Shown in pieces: positions 26,040 to 36,301 of a stretch of 64,000 nucleotides of DNA. The notes beneath the pieces were generated by a model. That model saw only the letters and a list, made by a program, of their open reading frames with translations. It was not told the DNA's origin and did not search any database. The translations under genes and the position numbers were made by a program. This stretch comes from Bacteroidota bacterium. GTDB taxonomy: Bacteria; Bacteroidota; Bacteroidia; Chitinophagales; Chitinophagaceae. Location of the stretch: positions 41,685 to 105,684 of the forward strand of contig JAKQEA010000042.1 in the NCBI GenBank assembly GCA_029558715.1, in the 5' to 3' direction. Positions within the stretch are counted from its first letter, which is position 1. Each line of letters begins with the position of its first letter.

Positions 26040-27446
26040 ATGATAAGATATTTGGTAACAGTTTACCTGGTAATGGCTTCATTCAGCCTTTCCGGGCAGG
26101 ATAGTGTAAAAACATTATCAGCCAGCCAGGTTATGCAGTTAGTAAAGCAATACCACCCGGTGGCAAAACAAGCAGCTATACTTATTGAAAAAGCTAAAGC
26201 AGATATTACAATTGCAAGAGGGGGTTTTGATCCGTTATTCTATAACAGCAATGCCCAGAAAACCTTTGATGGTACAGACTATTATCAATACAACCGGCCG
26301 GAATTATCTGTGCCTACCTGGTTTGGTATTGAAGTGGTTGCAGGTCTGGAAAACCTGAGCGGCAGCAGGACAGATCCTACTGAAACAATTGGTGAGACCA
26401 GTTATTTTGGCGTAAGTGTTCCCCTTGCCAAAAACCTGCTGATAGATAAGCGAAGAGCTGTCTTGCAAACGGCAAAAATATTCAGACAGGCATCAGAAGT
26501 GGAGAGAAAAAATATAATCAATAACCTGCTGCTGGATGCCATGAAGAGTTATTGGTACTGGATGCAGCATTACCAGGTATATAAAATTTTGAATGATGCA
26601 GTGCAAATAAATGAGAAACGCTTTGAATTGGTTAAGACAGGTTTCCGCTTAGGTGATCGACCTGCCATCGATACGACCGAAGCACTAACCCAACTACAGA
26701 ATTTCCAGGTAATGCGGGAAAATGCCTGGATGCAGTTTCAAAATGCCGGGCTGGAGTTATCGGTGTTCCTTTGGACAACAGATGACAAGTCGTTTGTACT
26801 GCCCGCTGATGTTGTTCCCGCTGATGAAGATAAATTATTAACCATTACAAGCGCAGACCTTCCCGTTTTAAATGAGTTGCTGGAAGCTACAGTAAAAAAT
26901 CACCCTGAATTGTTAATGTATAATTTTAAACTGGATGCCCTAAATGTGGAAAAAAAGCTAAAGTTTCAGCAATTATTACCAACGTTAAATTTTCGCTACA
27001 ACCAACTGGGTAAAGGATATGATGTACTAAAAACAGCCACCGGCCCTTTGTTTGAAAATAATTATCAGTACGGCCTTAGTTTCGGTATACCTCTCCGTCT
27101 TTCAGAAGGCCGGGGTGAGTATCGGAAAGCAAAACTGAAAATAGCAGAAACAAAACTTGATCAAAACCTGAAGCAATTGCAGGTTCAAACCAAAGTAAAA
27201 AGTTACTTCAATGAACTTGTGGCATTGAAAAACCAGTTAGCAGTTCAGGAGAAAGCTTACAGAAACTACCTTGCCTTGCAGCGGGCCGAAGAAACAAGGT
27301 TCCAGGTTGGTGAAAGTTCTTTATTCCTGGTCAATACCAGGGAAAACAAGGCGCTGGAAGCATTGCAAAAACTACAAGGGCTTAGAACAAAATACCTGGT
27401 CACTGTTAATGCATTACAGTGGGCAGCAGGTTTATTAGTAAATTAG
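26040..27446 (+). CDS. TolC-family outer-membrane channel
   Basis: 468 residues. The signal peptide is 1-19 (ending LSGQ). Two outer-membrane efflux (OEP) repeats of long helices with intervening strands span about 25-235 and 265-460. It starts 1 bp after the adaptor gene and completes a type I-like tripartite exporter. The cargo is unknown and no RTX or bacteriocin gene is adjacent. Confidence 0.9.
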   Translation: MIRYLVTVYLVMASFSLSGQDSVKTLSASQVMQLVKQYHPVAKQAAILIEKAKADITIARGGFDPLFYNSNAQKTFDGTDYYQYNRPELSVPTWFGIEVVAGLENLSGSRTDPTETIGETSYFGVSVPLAKNLLIDKRRAVLQTAKIFRQASEVERKNIINNLLLDAMKSYWYWMQHYQVYKILNDAVQINEKRFELVKTGFRLGDRPAIDTTEALTQLQNFQVMRENAWMQFQNAGLELSVFLWTTDDKSFVLPADVVPADEDKLLTITSADLPVLNELLEATVKNHPELLMYNFKLDALNVEKKLKFQQLLPTLNFRYNQLGKGYDVLKTATGPLFENNYQYGLSFGIPLRLSEGRGEYRKAKLKIAETKLDQNLKQLQVQTKVKSYFNELVALKNQLAVQEKAYRNYLALQRAEETRFQVGESSLFLVNTRENKALEALQKLQGLRTKYLVTVNALQWAAGLLVN

Positions 27447-27461
27447 AATAAATATCATACA

Positions 27462-28229
27462 ATGGATTACCAGCTCATCATTTCTCTGGTTACATTAATT
27501 GCTCTTGAAGTAGTACTGGGCATTGATAACATTATTTTCATCTCCATCCTTGCCGGCAAGCTTCCCCCTGAACAACAGCGCAAGGCCCGGAACATGGGTA
27601 TTTTGCTGGCCATGATCATGCGGCTGGCACTTCTGGCAGCCATTTCGGTTATTATGAAGCTGGATAATGACCTGTTTACCCTCGTTAATATTCCCTTTAG
27701 CGGTAAGGATCTGATACTGATATTGGGTGGCCTTTTCCTGATCTACAAAAGCACCAGAGAGATCTATCACAAAATGGAAGGTGAGCATGAAGACAAAGAA
27801 AAAAAAGTGGGTAAAGCAAGTTTTGCCAATATTATCGGGCAAATTCTTTTACTCGATATAGTATTCTCCGTTGATTCTATAATCACAGCAGTCGGGCTGG
27901 TTGATGAGATTTGGGTAATGTACACAGCTGTGGTAATTACTGTAATTATTATGCTGATCGCTGCCGGCCCCATCAGTAGCTTTGTCAACCGCCACCCTGC
28001 TTTTAAAATACTTGCCCTTAGTTTCCTGTTGCTAATCGGCTTTACACTCCTGGTAGAAGGATTTGATGTTCATGTGCCCAAAGGTTATGTATATTTTGCA
28101 ATGGCCTTTGCATTACTGGTAGATATTATACAAATGAAAGTGGCAGGAAAGAAATCAAACCCTGTAAAACTAAATGAACATTACAGTAGGGGAAAAGATC
28201 AGCAGCCTGCTGTTCATGAAGAACGATAG
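27462..28229 (+). CDS. TerC-family integral membrane protein
   Basis: 255 residues with about seven helices. The two family signatures with membrane aspartates are present: LGIDNIIFISIL near residue 20 and FSVDSIITAVG near 135. TerC-type proteins (for example Alx, MeeF/MeeY) export manganese or other metals, often co-translationally supporting secreted metalloenzymes. It starts 15 bp after tolC, so it is probably in the same transcript. Its 3' end overlaps the convergent dabB gene by 16 bp. Confidence 0.88.
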   Translation: MDYQLIISLVTLIALEVVLGIDNIIFISILAGKLPPEQQRKARNMGILLAMIMRLALLAAISVIMKLDNDLFTLVNIPFSGKDLILILGGLFLIYKSTREIYHKMEGEHEDKEKKVGKASFANIIGQILLLDIVFSVDSIITAVGLVDEIWVMYTAVVITVIIMLIAAGPISSFVNRHPAFKILALSFLLLIGFTLLVEGFDVHVPKGYVYFAMAFALLVDIIQMKVAGKKSNPVKLNEHYSRGKDQQPAVHEER

Positions 28230-30085
28230 GCTACCGGATGATAATTCTTGACATGCTGCCCCAAAAAAATCCGGGCATAAATTCGCAGTACAGCGAACTC
28301 CATGAAAACAAAACTCAGTGCAATAAAACTGATCAGGAGAATTTCTTGCTTGTGAATATGACTAAATAACAGGTCGATGCCGATAAATGTTGGCGTAAAT
28401 GGGAACCCAATGAGACCAAGACAGGAAATCAGGAAGATAAAACCTAATACCGGATGTTCATAAGAATGTCCGTGAAAACGATTAAGATCAATATTATTTT
28501 CAACGTATTTAATTCTCCTGAGGCAAATATATCCAATAGCAGAAGTAATAACAGAGCCGCTAAGGTATATCAGCATATAGTTGTGCCCGAAGTCCTCATG
28601 AAACAGCGTTATTGAAAGAGCAATAAAGAGTTGGGAGGCTATTATAAATAACCAGGCCCTGATAGCATTTTCCCTTTCAGTAAAAGCCTTTAGTATCAGT
28701 AATAGACCCATAAAAGAAAAGATTACGGGTAAATATGCATACAAACCCGCGGGTATCACAGAAGGATATAAATCAAAGTACACACCAGTAATAAAAACTA
28801 TAAGTAAAATGATAATAGCTGCTCTGCCTGTTAGAAAATCCAGCCTGTTACCCATCCATTTAAACGGGCTCCACAGGAAATGAAACATAAATCCATCAAG
28901 ATTCCATTCTTTTACCGACAGGATATACAATGAATTCTTTAATCTTCCTGTAAAAGAATTTGTTTGCTTTTGTTCTTTTGGCTTATAGTTAAAGACCATT
29001 TCATGTATCTGGTAACTTAGCACAGATGGCGAAACCAGTAGCTGATACGTTCTTAAAAAGGCGTTACCGGCAAAATGAATCAATGCCAGAATATGAAGAC
29101 CCAATGCCACTTCAACAAACATCAGCCCGATCTGTGCGATGGAGGAATAAGCTATCTGTGTTTTAACAGTAGACTGTACTCTTGCAATGCTGGCTGCAAC
29201 AATGCTCGTCAACAACCCGGCTGCAATGATGAGCACTTTTACAAATAATAAACTTTCCCAATAGGGATAGGTGCGTAATAATAGAAATACACCAAGGTGA
29301 ACGGATAATGAGCCATAAAAGATTGCACTGGAAGTAGTGGGTCCTTCCATAGCTCTCGGCAACCAGGAAGAAAAGGGAAGCTGTGCCGATTTAGTAGCAG
29401 CTGCAAAAAATAACATCACACATATAAATACACCATACCAGTTATGCTCCAGTAAATGCTCCTGGACAGATGCTGTGTCATTAAGTTTGAAGAAAGTAAT
29501 GTTTTCATGCCATAACTGATGGCTCATCCACATGGTGAGGATCAGGCATATATCACCCAGGCGGTAAATAGAAATTATTTTCAACCCGTTTTTAACGGGC
29601 AAATACCTGTCACGGTAAAAAGCAATCAATAAAAAAGAACAAATCCCCAACACCTCCCAACCCATAAACAGTGTTTCAAAATTACCAGAGAAGATTACCA
29701 CATTGTAAGCAACAAAAAATAAAAGAGTGGTGCTGAAAAAACGTTTAAACCCATCATCCCGGTGCAGATAATACCTGCTGAAAAGAGCTACCAGCAGTGT
29801 AATCACAGAACCAATTAATGCAAATACAGCTGTCACTTTATCAAAATAAAAATCTATAAATATTTCAATATCGGCTGTTTTAAAAAAAGTAATATGCTTA
29901 ATATCCATAACCGGGTGATCATTCATCAGCCAAAACAGGATAAAGAGTACAATACCTCCCAGGTGAATGCCAACAGAACTGATCACTACTTGCGAAATAA
30001 GTTTTTCATTATTCCGGGGAAGTAATACACTGATAAGAAAGCCCAAAAGCGGTATCAAGATAAACAGTTGAATTAGTTGTGGCAT
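28214..30085 (-). CDS. dabB: DabB, NuoL-like proton-conducting subunit of a DIC transporter
   Basis: 623 residues, about 15 transmembrane helices, of the NuoL/MrpA proton-translocating family (GWEVLGICSFLLIAFY, KSAQLPFSSWLPRAMEGPT). No other complex I or Mrp subunit is near. It follows dabA by 8 bp, as in DAB operons, where DabB is thought to couple the proton gradient to CO2 hydration by DabA. It is the last gene of the carbonic anhydrase-sulP-dabA-dabB operon. Confidence 0.9.
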   Translation of the reverse strand: MPQLIQLFILIPLLGFLISVLLPRNNEKLISQVVISSVGIHLGGIVLFILFWLMNDHPVMDIKHITFFKTADIEIFIDFYFDKVTAVFALIGSVITLLVALFSRYYLHRDDGFKRFFSTTLLFFVAYNVVIFSGNFETLFMGWEVLGICSFLLIAFYRDRYLPVKNGLKIISIYRLGDICLILTMWMSHQLWHENITFFKLNDTASVQEHLLEHNWYGVFICVMLFFAAATKSAQLPFSSWLPRAMEGPTTSSAIFYGSLSVHLGVFLLLRTYPYWESLLFVKVLIIAAGLLTSIVAASIARVQSTVKTQIAYSSIAQIGLMFVEVALGLHILALIHFAGNAFLRTYQLLVSPSVLSYQIHEMVFNYKPKEQKQTNSFTGRLKNSLYILSVKEWNLDGFMFHFLWSPFKWMGNRLDFLTGRAAIIILLIVFITGVYFDLYPSVIPAGLYAYLPVIFSFMGLLLILKAFTERENAIRAWLFIIASQLFIALSITLFHEDFGHNYMLIYLSGSVITSAIGYICLRRIKYVENNIDLNRFHGHSYEHPVLGFIFLISCLGLIGFPFTPTFIGIDLLFSHIHKQEILLISFIALSFVFMEFAVLRIYARIFLGQHVKNYHPVAYRSS

Positions 30086-30093
30086 GGGACAGT

Positions 30094-32694
30094 TTAATTG
30101 ATTAAGTAAACAGGTAAGTTCTCCTTCGTTGCATCTACTATATAATTTGTATCCATTTCTTTTGCAGATTCTATCAACCCGGTTACATCCTGCACTGTAT
30201 CTACCTGCTGAACAACCGGCTTATATGGCCTGAACTGACCCTCCTTGAAATAGAAGAATTCCTTAGTTTCAGGTTGCAGTGCTATAATATGCACCCATTC
30301 ATTAATATACCATTCATATATTTCAGGGGCTGACTGGATAGCCTTTAATACCATCTCCGGAAAATGCTCGACAATGATGAGTAATCGTACCGGGTCGTGT
30401 ACTTCAATCATTTGCAGTGGAAGACCAGGACGGAGGTCGCCATCACTACTATTTGCCACACCAATTAACCCCATAACGTTGTGCGGAAGTTTGGTGCCCG
30501 CCCCCAGTTTATAATTATCTACTCTTGAAAAATAATACTCGAGGTTTATACCGCCACATACAAGCCCGATAGGCCGCATCACCCCGGTTAATAATTTTCC
30601 GTCCGGATCTGTCCTGTAATCATATGAGTTTAAAAAAGCTCTTCGGTCCAGAAATAAATTTTTAGTAACACCCCTTCTGCCGATAATACAAAGGCTATTT
30701 GTTCCATGCCCCAGTTCGGGCCTGGGTTCAAACATGGAAACACTTCTTTTCAGAATATCGTTTCTTACTTTTTTTAAGCTGTTTTTTGTATTGATTGATG
30801 CAAACCGGCGGGACCTTTCCTTGGCATTAAGATCAAGAGCTTTGTCAAAAGCTGTAAGATTTTTTTTGTGATACTCAGCATTTAGGGGTGATAACTGATC
30901 TTCATCATAAAAATCAATCATATCTGCAGCAGTATCATGCATACCTCCAACGAATTGAGTGGTAATCGGAATAACAATTCCCTTCTCCTTTAAAAGGCTT
31001 CTTACAACAGAATGATTAGCCATATGTGCAAAGACCCTGGCATTGACCGAACCCGGCCTTCCACTGCAAGCGCCACAATCATGTGCACTGTGATGGGGAT
31101 TATTAGCGCTGCTGCTGCCATGCGCAATAGTGTATACAACCGGGGCGAAATTATCAACAAGCCCTATTCCCCTTAACAGGCCTTCCACTCTTGCCGTCAT
31201 CTCGTCTATCGTATACCCCACCTGCAATCCTTTTTCCTTTTCATAGGGGTTCTTGTTCTCAATAGTCAATGAGGAATGTTTATGCATATGTGCATAGGCA
31301 TTAGAAATGGCAGGGCTCATCTTAGGACGGAAAAGATTCTGTATTAATTTCAGTCCGGCATAGAAACCAAGTGTAAAGGAACTTAAAACACCTCCTGATA
31401 ATGTCTGGGTTTGATTGGTGTAAAGCAATTCATGCTTTCTTTTTCCTTTTACCTCAGTTTCTTTTATTAAATATTTAGGAGTAACCGGTGCAGGACAAAG
31501 CTTTTCATAAAACTGACCGTTTTCTGCCTGGAAAAAGAATTCAACACCAAAAAAACCAGGAGAACCTAATGTCTCACACATTGGATCAACAGACTCGATA
31601 TGACGTCTCAGCGAACATTCTCTTTCATCAATACAAAAAATAGCCTGGAAGTTTTTTTTGATCGGAGAAACAATGGTTTTATCCTTTTGCTGAGCGATAC
31701 CTGCAAGTACTTCATCATAATAGCTCCATTCAAAGGCATTCTGCCAAAGAATAAGTACTTCCTGCAATTCTGTACTATCAATTTCCTTAAACAGATCAAC
31801 AGGAGCTGCTTTTGTGATAGCAGACAGAGGTTTCCATTTTTCCCCTAATTGATGGTCAAGGGCATCGATTTCCAGCAGTAATTCAAATACCACCAGCTCA
31901 TTCAATGATATTTTCCTCCCATCCATTAAAGTATGTGGTGCATCCTCTACTGCTGATACCATTCCACTCCAGCCCTGGTGGGTAAACTGCTGGTCAAAAA
32001 TGTATTGCTCATAGTATTTTTCATCCCCCACTATTATTCTCAACAGCTGATTCATGCTGCATTCCTCTTCCAGCAAAATTTTTCTGGCTCTTTTAGTTTT
32101 AAAGAAACTGACAGTACTATTCTTCTCCAGTTCTTTAATCGATGCCAGGAAACCGTCACGGTGCACAGGAAACTTCCAGATAGAAATACCCTGATCGAGA
32201 TAACTGCAAAGTACCCTGAATAAAAGAGGTTGAACCAGGTTATCTATATCGATATGATAATGATTCTTCCAATTGCTCCTCAACTTGCCAATTCTTGGCT
32301 CATTATGGGTGTCGTAGTTTTTATCCAGCAGATTCGTCCACCATTCCCCCAGCTTATTATACCCCTTTCTGTCGATGATAACTCTATCCAGCACCTGCGA
32401 TTTAATTCGTCTTGTTTTAAACAGCTTGCGATAATCCTCCAATCCTAACGTAACCTGGAAACCAAAAATTTTTCCGGCTTTGAAAATACCATCATAGAAT
32501 TTCATATGCTGGTAAGCATGCAGCGTATTATGATGGATAAAATCTTTGATCGGTGTCTGCGAAGGGAGGTAATGCTTCAGTTCATGCAGCAGCTTTTTTT
32601 CATCAAAGGAGGAGTGCATTTTATCATTGCCAGCTTGGGTATAAGCCGTATAACCGGGAAGTGGCTTCAAAATGGCTGCTGTTAGCTTTCTCAT
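30094..32694 (-). CDS. dabA: DabA, vectorial carbonic-anhydrase-like subunit of a DIC transporter (DUF2309/UPF0753)
   Basis: 866 residues. The zinc-site residues known for DabA align: C354 and D356 in FCIDERE, H525 in IAHGSSS, and C540 in HDCGACSGRPG (compare C351, D353, H524, C539 of the Halothiobacillus protein). DabA with DabB is proposed to take up CO2 and release bicarbonate inside the cell in an energy-driven one-way reaction. It lies 9 bp after the sulP gene. The length is within the family range. Confidence 0.93.
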   Translation of the reverse strand: MRKLTAAILKPLPGYTAYTQAGNDKMHSSFDEKKLLHELKHYLPSQTPIKDFIHHNTLHAYQHMKFYDGIFKAGKIFGFQVTLGLEDYRKLFKTRRIKSQVLDRVIIDRKGYNKLGEWWTNLLDKNYDTHNEPRIGKLRSNWKNHYHIDIDNLVQPLLFRVLCSYLDQGISIWKFPVHRDGFLASIKELEKNSTVSFFKTKRARKILLEEECSMNQLLRIIVGDEKYYEQYIFDQQFTHQGWSGMVSAVEDAPHTLMDGRKISLNELVVFELLLEIDALDHQLGEKWKPLSAITKAAPVDLFKEIDSTELQEVLILWQNAFEWSYYDEVLAGIAQQKDKTIVSPIKKNFQAIFCIDERECSLRRHIESVDPMCETLGSPGFFGVEFFFQAENGQFYEKLCPAPVTPKYLIKETEVKGKRKHELLYTNQTQTLSGGVLSSFTLGFYAGLKLIQNLFRPKMSPAISNAYAHMHKHSSLTIENKNPYEKEKGLQVGYTIDEMTARVEGLLRGIGLVDNFAPVVYTIAHGSSSANNPHHSAHDCGACSGRPGSVNARVFAHMANHSVVRSLLKEKGIVIPITTQFVGGMHDTAADMIDFYDEDQLSPLNAEYHKKNLTAFDKALDLNAKERSRRFASINTKNSLKKVRNDILKRSVSMFEPRPELGHGTNSLCIIGRRGVTKNLFLDRRAFLNSYDYRTDPDGKLLTGVMRPIGLVCGGINLEYYFSRVDNYKLGAGTKLPHNVMGLIGVANSSDGDLRPGLPLQMIEVHDPVRLLIIVEHFPEMVLKAIQSAPEIYEWYINEWVHIIALQPETKEFFYFKEGQFRPYKPVVQQVDTVQDVTGLIESAKEMDTNYIVDATKENLPVYLIN

Positions 32695-32703
32695 TAATTA
32701 TTG

Positions 32704-34284
32704 TTAGTCTTTTTCAGAATGCACCCGGGCCGCATCCTCCATTTTATAAGCGGGTTTAAAATTCCGGAGCTGCACGGCTATATTCTTATCCTTTGAACCA
32801 AAGTTTAAAAAGTCACGCAGTAGCTCCAGCACATCATAATCTATATATACAGTATTCGCCGCATCAATTACTACCTTGCTGTTAGGAGGCAAGTGTGCCA
32901 GTGTTTGTTTGATCGCTGCTTTATTTAAAAAAGAAACTTCCTGTGCAAGGTCAATATGTATTGTTTCTCCTTCATGATGTTTCTCCTTTTTAAAGAAATA
33001 AGCGAATTTCATATTACCCCTGAGAATAAAGAATATGCTCACGGCCAGCCCTATGCCCACACCTTTAAGCAGGTCTGTTACTACTACTGCTATTACTGTA
33101 ACAATAAAAGGAATGAACTGGTGCTTACCGGTACTCCACATATGTTTAAATACTTTCGGGCTGGCCAATTTCAAACCAATCATTATCAGAATAGCTGCCA
33201 GGCAAGCCATCGGGATTTTATTTAACAGCCCGGGAATTATCAATACTGCCAGCAACAGAAATACACCATGTGCAATCGCAGACAGTTTTGTTTTAGCTCC
33301 TGCATTAACATTGGCGGTTGTTCTCACAATTACCGATGTCATCGGTATCCCCCCTATAAGGCCTGATAACATATTACCAATGCCCTGAGCTCTCAATTCT
33401 GTGTTGGCACTTGAAAAACGTCTCAACGGATCCATCTTATCACCGGCTTCAAGGCAAAGAAGTGTTTCAATACTTGCCACTACGGCTATAGTAACTCCAA
33501 CCACCCATACTTTTGGATCAGCAAAGGCCGATAAATCAGGAGTGTTAAATTGACCGATAAACTCACTAAAGGAAGAAGCCATGGGTAATGTAACCAAATG
33601 TTCCTGGCCAATAATAGCAAGAGATGATCCCGTGGATATAAATACCTGGTTCAGAATTATTCCTACTACAACTACTACGAGTGCTCCCGGAACTGCCTTG
33701 ATCTTTTTTAGTGCGGGCACCTTATTAAAAGCAAAAAGTATAACCAATGAAATTATTGTAACAATAATAGCCCCAGTATGAGCATAATTTAAAGAATGTA
33801 TAATCTCTGTAAAAAAACCTTCGTCTTCGCTCAATAGTTTATAAGAAAAAAAATCCCCCTCATGCTCTTTATCATACCCTATAGCATGAGGGATTTCTTT
33901 TTTAATGATTATAATGCCAATTGCTACCAGCATGCCCTCAATAACGCTGGTTGGAAAGTAACTGGAGATAGTACCAGCTTTTATTATTCCAAGTACAAAC
34001 TGGATAAGCCCGGCCAGTACAACAGCAACAAGAAAAACCTCATACCCTAAATCCGTAATAGCAGCTACCACAATAGCAATAAGGCCAGCAGCCGGACCCG
34101 ATACACTGACATTTGAATTACTCAGGAGGCCAACCACAATACCTCCTATTACTCCTGTAATAATTCCCGCAAACGGCGGAGCTCCACTTGCTACTGCTAT
34201 ACCTAAACAAAGAGGTAATGCCACTAAAAACACCACCATCCCTGATAACATGTCCGATTTAATAAACCTGGTATTTAGCTTCAT
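32704..34284 (-). CDS. SulP-family anion transporter, probable bicarbonate transporter
   Basis: 526 residues. It has an N-terminal SulP membrane domain (about 10-415; LPLCLGIAVASGAPPFAGIITG, SVSGPAAGL) and a C-terminal STAS domain (about 443-510). Family members carry sulfate, bicarbonate (BicA), dicarboxylates or chloride. The position between a carbonic anhydrase gene (22 bp) and dabA (9 bp) argues for bicarbonate; the STAS domain is expected in both BicA and sulfate types. No sulfate-assimilation gene is nearby. Confidence 0.88.
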   Translation of the reverse strand: MKLNTRFIKSDMLSGMVVFLVALPLCLGIAVASGAPPFAGIITGVIGGIVVGLLSNSNVSVSGPAAGLIAIVVAAITDLGYEVFLVAVVLAGLIQFVLGIIKAGTISSYFPTSVIEGMLVAIGIIIIKKEIPHAIGYDKEHEGDFFSYKLLSEDEGFFTEIIHSLNYAHTGAIIVTIISLVILFAFNKVPALKKIKAVPGALVVVVVGIILNQVFISTGSSLAIIGQEHLVTLPMASSFSEFIGQFNTPDLSAFADPKVWVVGVTIAVVASIETLLCLEAGDKMDPLRRFSSANTELRAQGIGNMLSGLIGGIPMTSVIVRTTANVNAGAKTKLSAIAHGVFLLLAVLIIPGLLNKIPMACLAAILIMIGLKLASPKVFKHMWSTGKHQFIPFIVTVIAVVVTDLLKGVGIGLAVSIFFILRGNMKFAYFFKKEKHHEGETIHIDLAQEVSFLNKAAIKQTLAHLPPNSKVVIDAANTVYIDYDVLELLRDFLNFGSKDKNIAVQLRNFKPAYKMEDAARVHSEKD

Positions 34285-34306
34285 CTTATTCTGGTTCTTT
34301 TACTAT

Positions 34307-34963
34307 TTAAACGTTTGTCAATTGTTTATCACCTTTTTTCTTTTTCGTAAGGTTTTTAAAGAAATCTACCTCGCCATTTTCAATATTGTAAATCCCGCCA
34401 ACGAGACCAATTTCCCCTTTCTCAAACATTTGTTTTACTATTTCACTGCGGGTTAAAATCTCTTCCAGGCTGTTTTCAACATTTGCGTAGGCCACATTAT
34501 CATGAAAAAGATGCTCTTTGTCGTCCTTTAGCATGGCTTTACTGATAGAGGGTTGAATTCGTTTGAGAAGATCTGTTATATGACCATCCTTTACCCCTTG
34601 CTTGGCACTCTTGATAGCACCACATTCTGTATGTCCTAATACTACTAATATTTTTGAGCCTACGTATTTTACGGCATATTCAATACTGGCCAGAATATCA
34701 TTATTCACAATATTACCCGCCACACGAATGCTGAACAGATCGCCAAGTCCCTGGTCGAATATTAATTCAACAGATGTACGGGAATCCATACAGCTTAATA
34801 TAACTGCAAATGGATACTGCCCTTCCCTTGTTTCATTGATCATTTCCAGGTGATCATGGTCGGCATTGAGATTATTGACAAATCGTTTGTTTCCTTCAAC
34901 CAGGATTTCGTAACACTTATACGGTGTAAGATTCTCGAGATATTCCTTAGAATGTTTTCTCAT
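34307..34963 (-). CDS. Beta-carbonic anhydrase
   Basis: 218 residues, no signal peptide, so cytosolic. The zinc ligands and dyad are C58, D60, R62 (SCMDSR) and H111, C114 (HTECG). It interconverts CO2 and bicarbonate. It is the first clearly assigned gene of the operon with sulP-dabA-dabB, and sequence around its active site differs from the second enzyme at 35663 (GCSDSRVPPDQ), so the two belong to different beta-CA subgroups. Confidence 0.93.
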   Translation of the reverse strand: MRKHSKEYLENLTPYKCYEILVEGNKRFVNNLNADHDHLEMINETREGQYPFAVILSCMDSRTSVELIFDQGLGDLFSIRVAGNIVNNDILASIEYAVKYVGSKILVVLGHTECGAIKSAKQGVKDGHITDLLKRIQPSISKAMLKDDKEHLFHDNVAYANVENSLEEILTRSEIVKQMFEKGEIGLVGGIYNIENGEVDFFKNLTKKKKGDKQLTNV

Positions 34964-35033
34964 CAGTTAAATAGTTTATATAGTTATGATTGTCACAGAT
35001 TGCAACAATACTGTTATAATAAAAATGGTAAAC

Positions 35034-35050
35034 AGGCTTTAAAAAAGCCT
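35034..35050 (-). terminator. Weak hairpin between the small membrane protein and carbonic anhydrase genes
   Basis: AGGCTTT / AAAGCCT form a 7-bp stem with a 3-nt loop 22 bp after the stop of the gene at 35073. The downstream minus-strand sequence is T-rich but not a clean T run. It may partly separate that gene from the operon below. Confidence 0.3.
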
Positions 35051-35072
35051 TTGGAAGATGAATGGGATCAAA

Positions 35073-35444
35073 CTATGCGACATTGGGGGGCGGAACATGA
35101 AGTTCGCCATGATAGGCAATATAAGTGTCTGCGTTCTCGCATTTATGATACCGCAGTATCACGGATAAGAAAGGATCATTATGGTGATGATCATGCAGGT
35201 ACTCTTCAGAAAAAGACGAGCTGTTGGGATTTTTCTCCTCTGTTGTATTACCAAAAGGATTCGCAGCTTCTTCTTCATTAGCTGTAAGAGGGGAATTAGC
35301 ATCAGACATTTTGTATTGCCTGAGAGACTCTTGCTGACTATTATATACGAATGGAGTGCTTATGGTAAGCCAAAGCAACGCCATCATCATAAAAACAGAT
35401 GATATAAGGTTGAAAAGATTATATATATTCTTCGTTCTCTTCAT
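35073..35444 (-). CDS. Small membrane protein with His-rich periplasmic tail
   Basis: 123 residues: a basic start, one transmembrane helix (about 12-30, SSVFMMMALLWLTIS), then an acidic, Asn/Ser-rich segment and a C-terminal part with the cluster HDHHH and further His residues. The tail should be periplasmic. The gene is 109 bp upstream of the carbonic anhydrase gene on the same strand, with a weak hairpin between. I do not recognise a family function; metal binding is only suggested by the histidines. Confidence 0.6.
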   Translation of the reverse strand: MKRTKNIYNLFNLISSVFMMMALLWLTISTPFVYNSQQESLRQYKMSDANSPLTANEEEAANPFGNTTEEKNPNSSSFSEEYLHDHHHNDPFLSVILRYHKCENADTYIAYHGELHVPPPNVA

Positions 35445-35662
35445 TAAAAGCGATGTAAGATAATACTTTGGGGTTTGTTAACCAAGTAAAGCCAATTATT
35501 CTGTGATTACCTGAGAGAGGTTAAAATTAACAGGCTAAGTCTAAAATTGTTGAAGTTTTTTGTCATTTTTTGAAAAATAATCTGTTACAAATTATTTAGA
35601 TTACCGGTTATGTACATTTTCCTATTCTTTATAAGCTATTTTTACTTTCTAAAACCCTGCAC

Positions 35663-36298
35663 ATGAAGCCTTACGAAGTATTACTAAATGATAACAGGCA
35701 CTGGGCGGCCAGAAAGCTGGCAGAAGATCCAACTTTTTTTGAAAGATTACTGCATGTTCAAACTCCTGAATTTCTCTGGATCGGTTGTAGCGACAGCAGG
35801 GTGCCGCCTGATCAGATTACCCAAACAGAACCCGGAGAAATATTTATTCATCGCAATGTGGCCAATCTTGTTGTAAATACAGATGTAAATCTGATGAGTG
35901 TGGTTGATTATGCCGTCAATCATCTCAAAATAAAACATGTGGTTGTGTGTGGTCATTATGGTTGCGGCGGTATAAAAGCAGCTATGTCTAATGAAGATTT
36001 TAACCAGGTGCTTAATATGTGGCTGCGAAACATAAAAGATATCTACCGGATACACCGCAAAGAACTGGAAAGTATAAAGGATGAAGAAAAAAGGGTAAAC
36101 AGGATGGTGGAATTAAATGTAAAAGAACAAGTATTTAACCTTGCAAAAACCGCTCTCATTCAGAGAGCCTGGAGCAGCGAACAGCGACCTGATCTTCATG
36201 GATGGGTGTATGACCTGCACGATGGCTTAATAAAACCTATTGTGGAAATGAAAGCTGGTACAGATATTGACCCGCTTTATGAATTTGAAGATTTGTGA
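35663..36298 (+). CDS. can: Beta-carbonic anhydrase, Can type
   Basis: 211 residues, cytosolic, with zinc ligands C42, H98 and C101 and the D44-R46 dyad (GCSDSRVPPD, CGHYGCGG). It closely matches the E. coli Can group in the Q-I-T-x-x-x-PGEIFIHRNVANLV region. It is transcribed divergently from the DIC operon and converges, with a 3-bp gap, on the nhaD gene. No promoter of the standard form is evident in the 218 bp upstream. Confidence 0.94.
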   Translation: MKPYEVLLNDNRHWAARKLAEDPTFFERLLHVQTPEFLWIGCSDSRVPPDQITQTEPGEIFIHRNVANLVVNTDVNLMSVVDYAVNHLKIKHVVVCGHYGCGGIKAAMSNEDFNQVLNMWLRNIKDIYRIHRKELESIKDEEKRVNRMVELNVKEQVFNLAKTALIQRAWSSEQRPDLHGWVYDLHDGLIKPIVEMKAGTDIDPLYEFEDL

Positions 36299-36301
36299 AA
36301 C

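Noticed and set aside
28214..30085. NuoL-like gene read as part of respiratory complex I or an Mrp antiporter
   Set aside because: No other nuo or mrp gene is near and it directly follows dabA, so DabB is the better reading.
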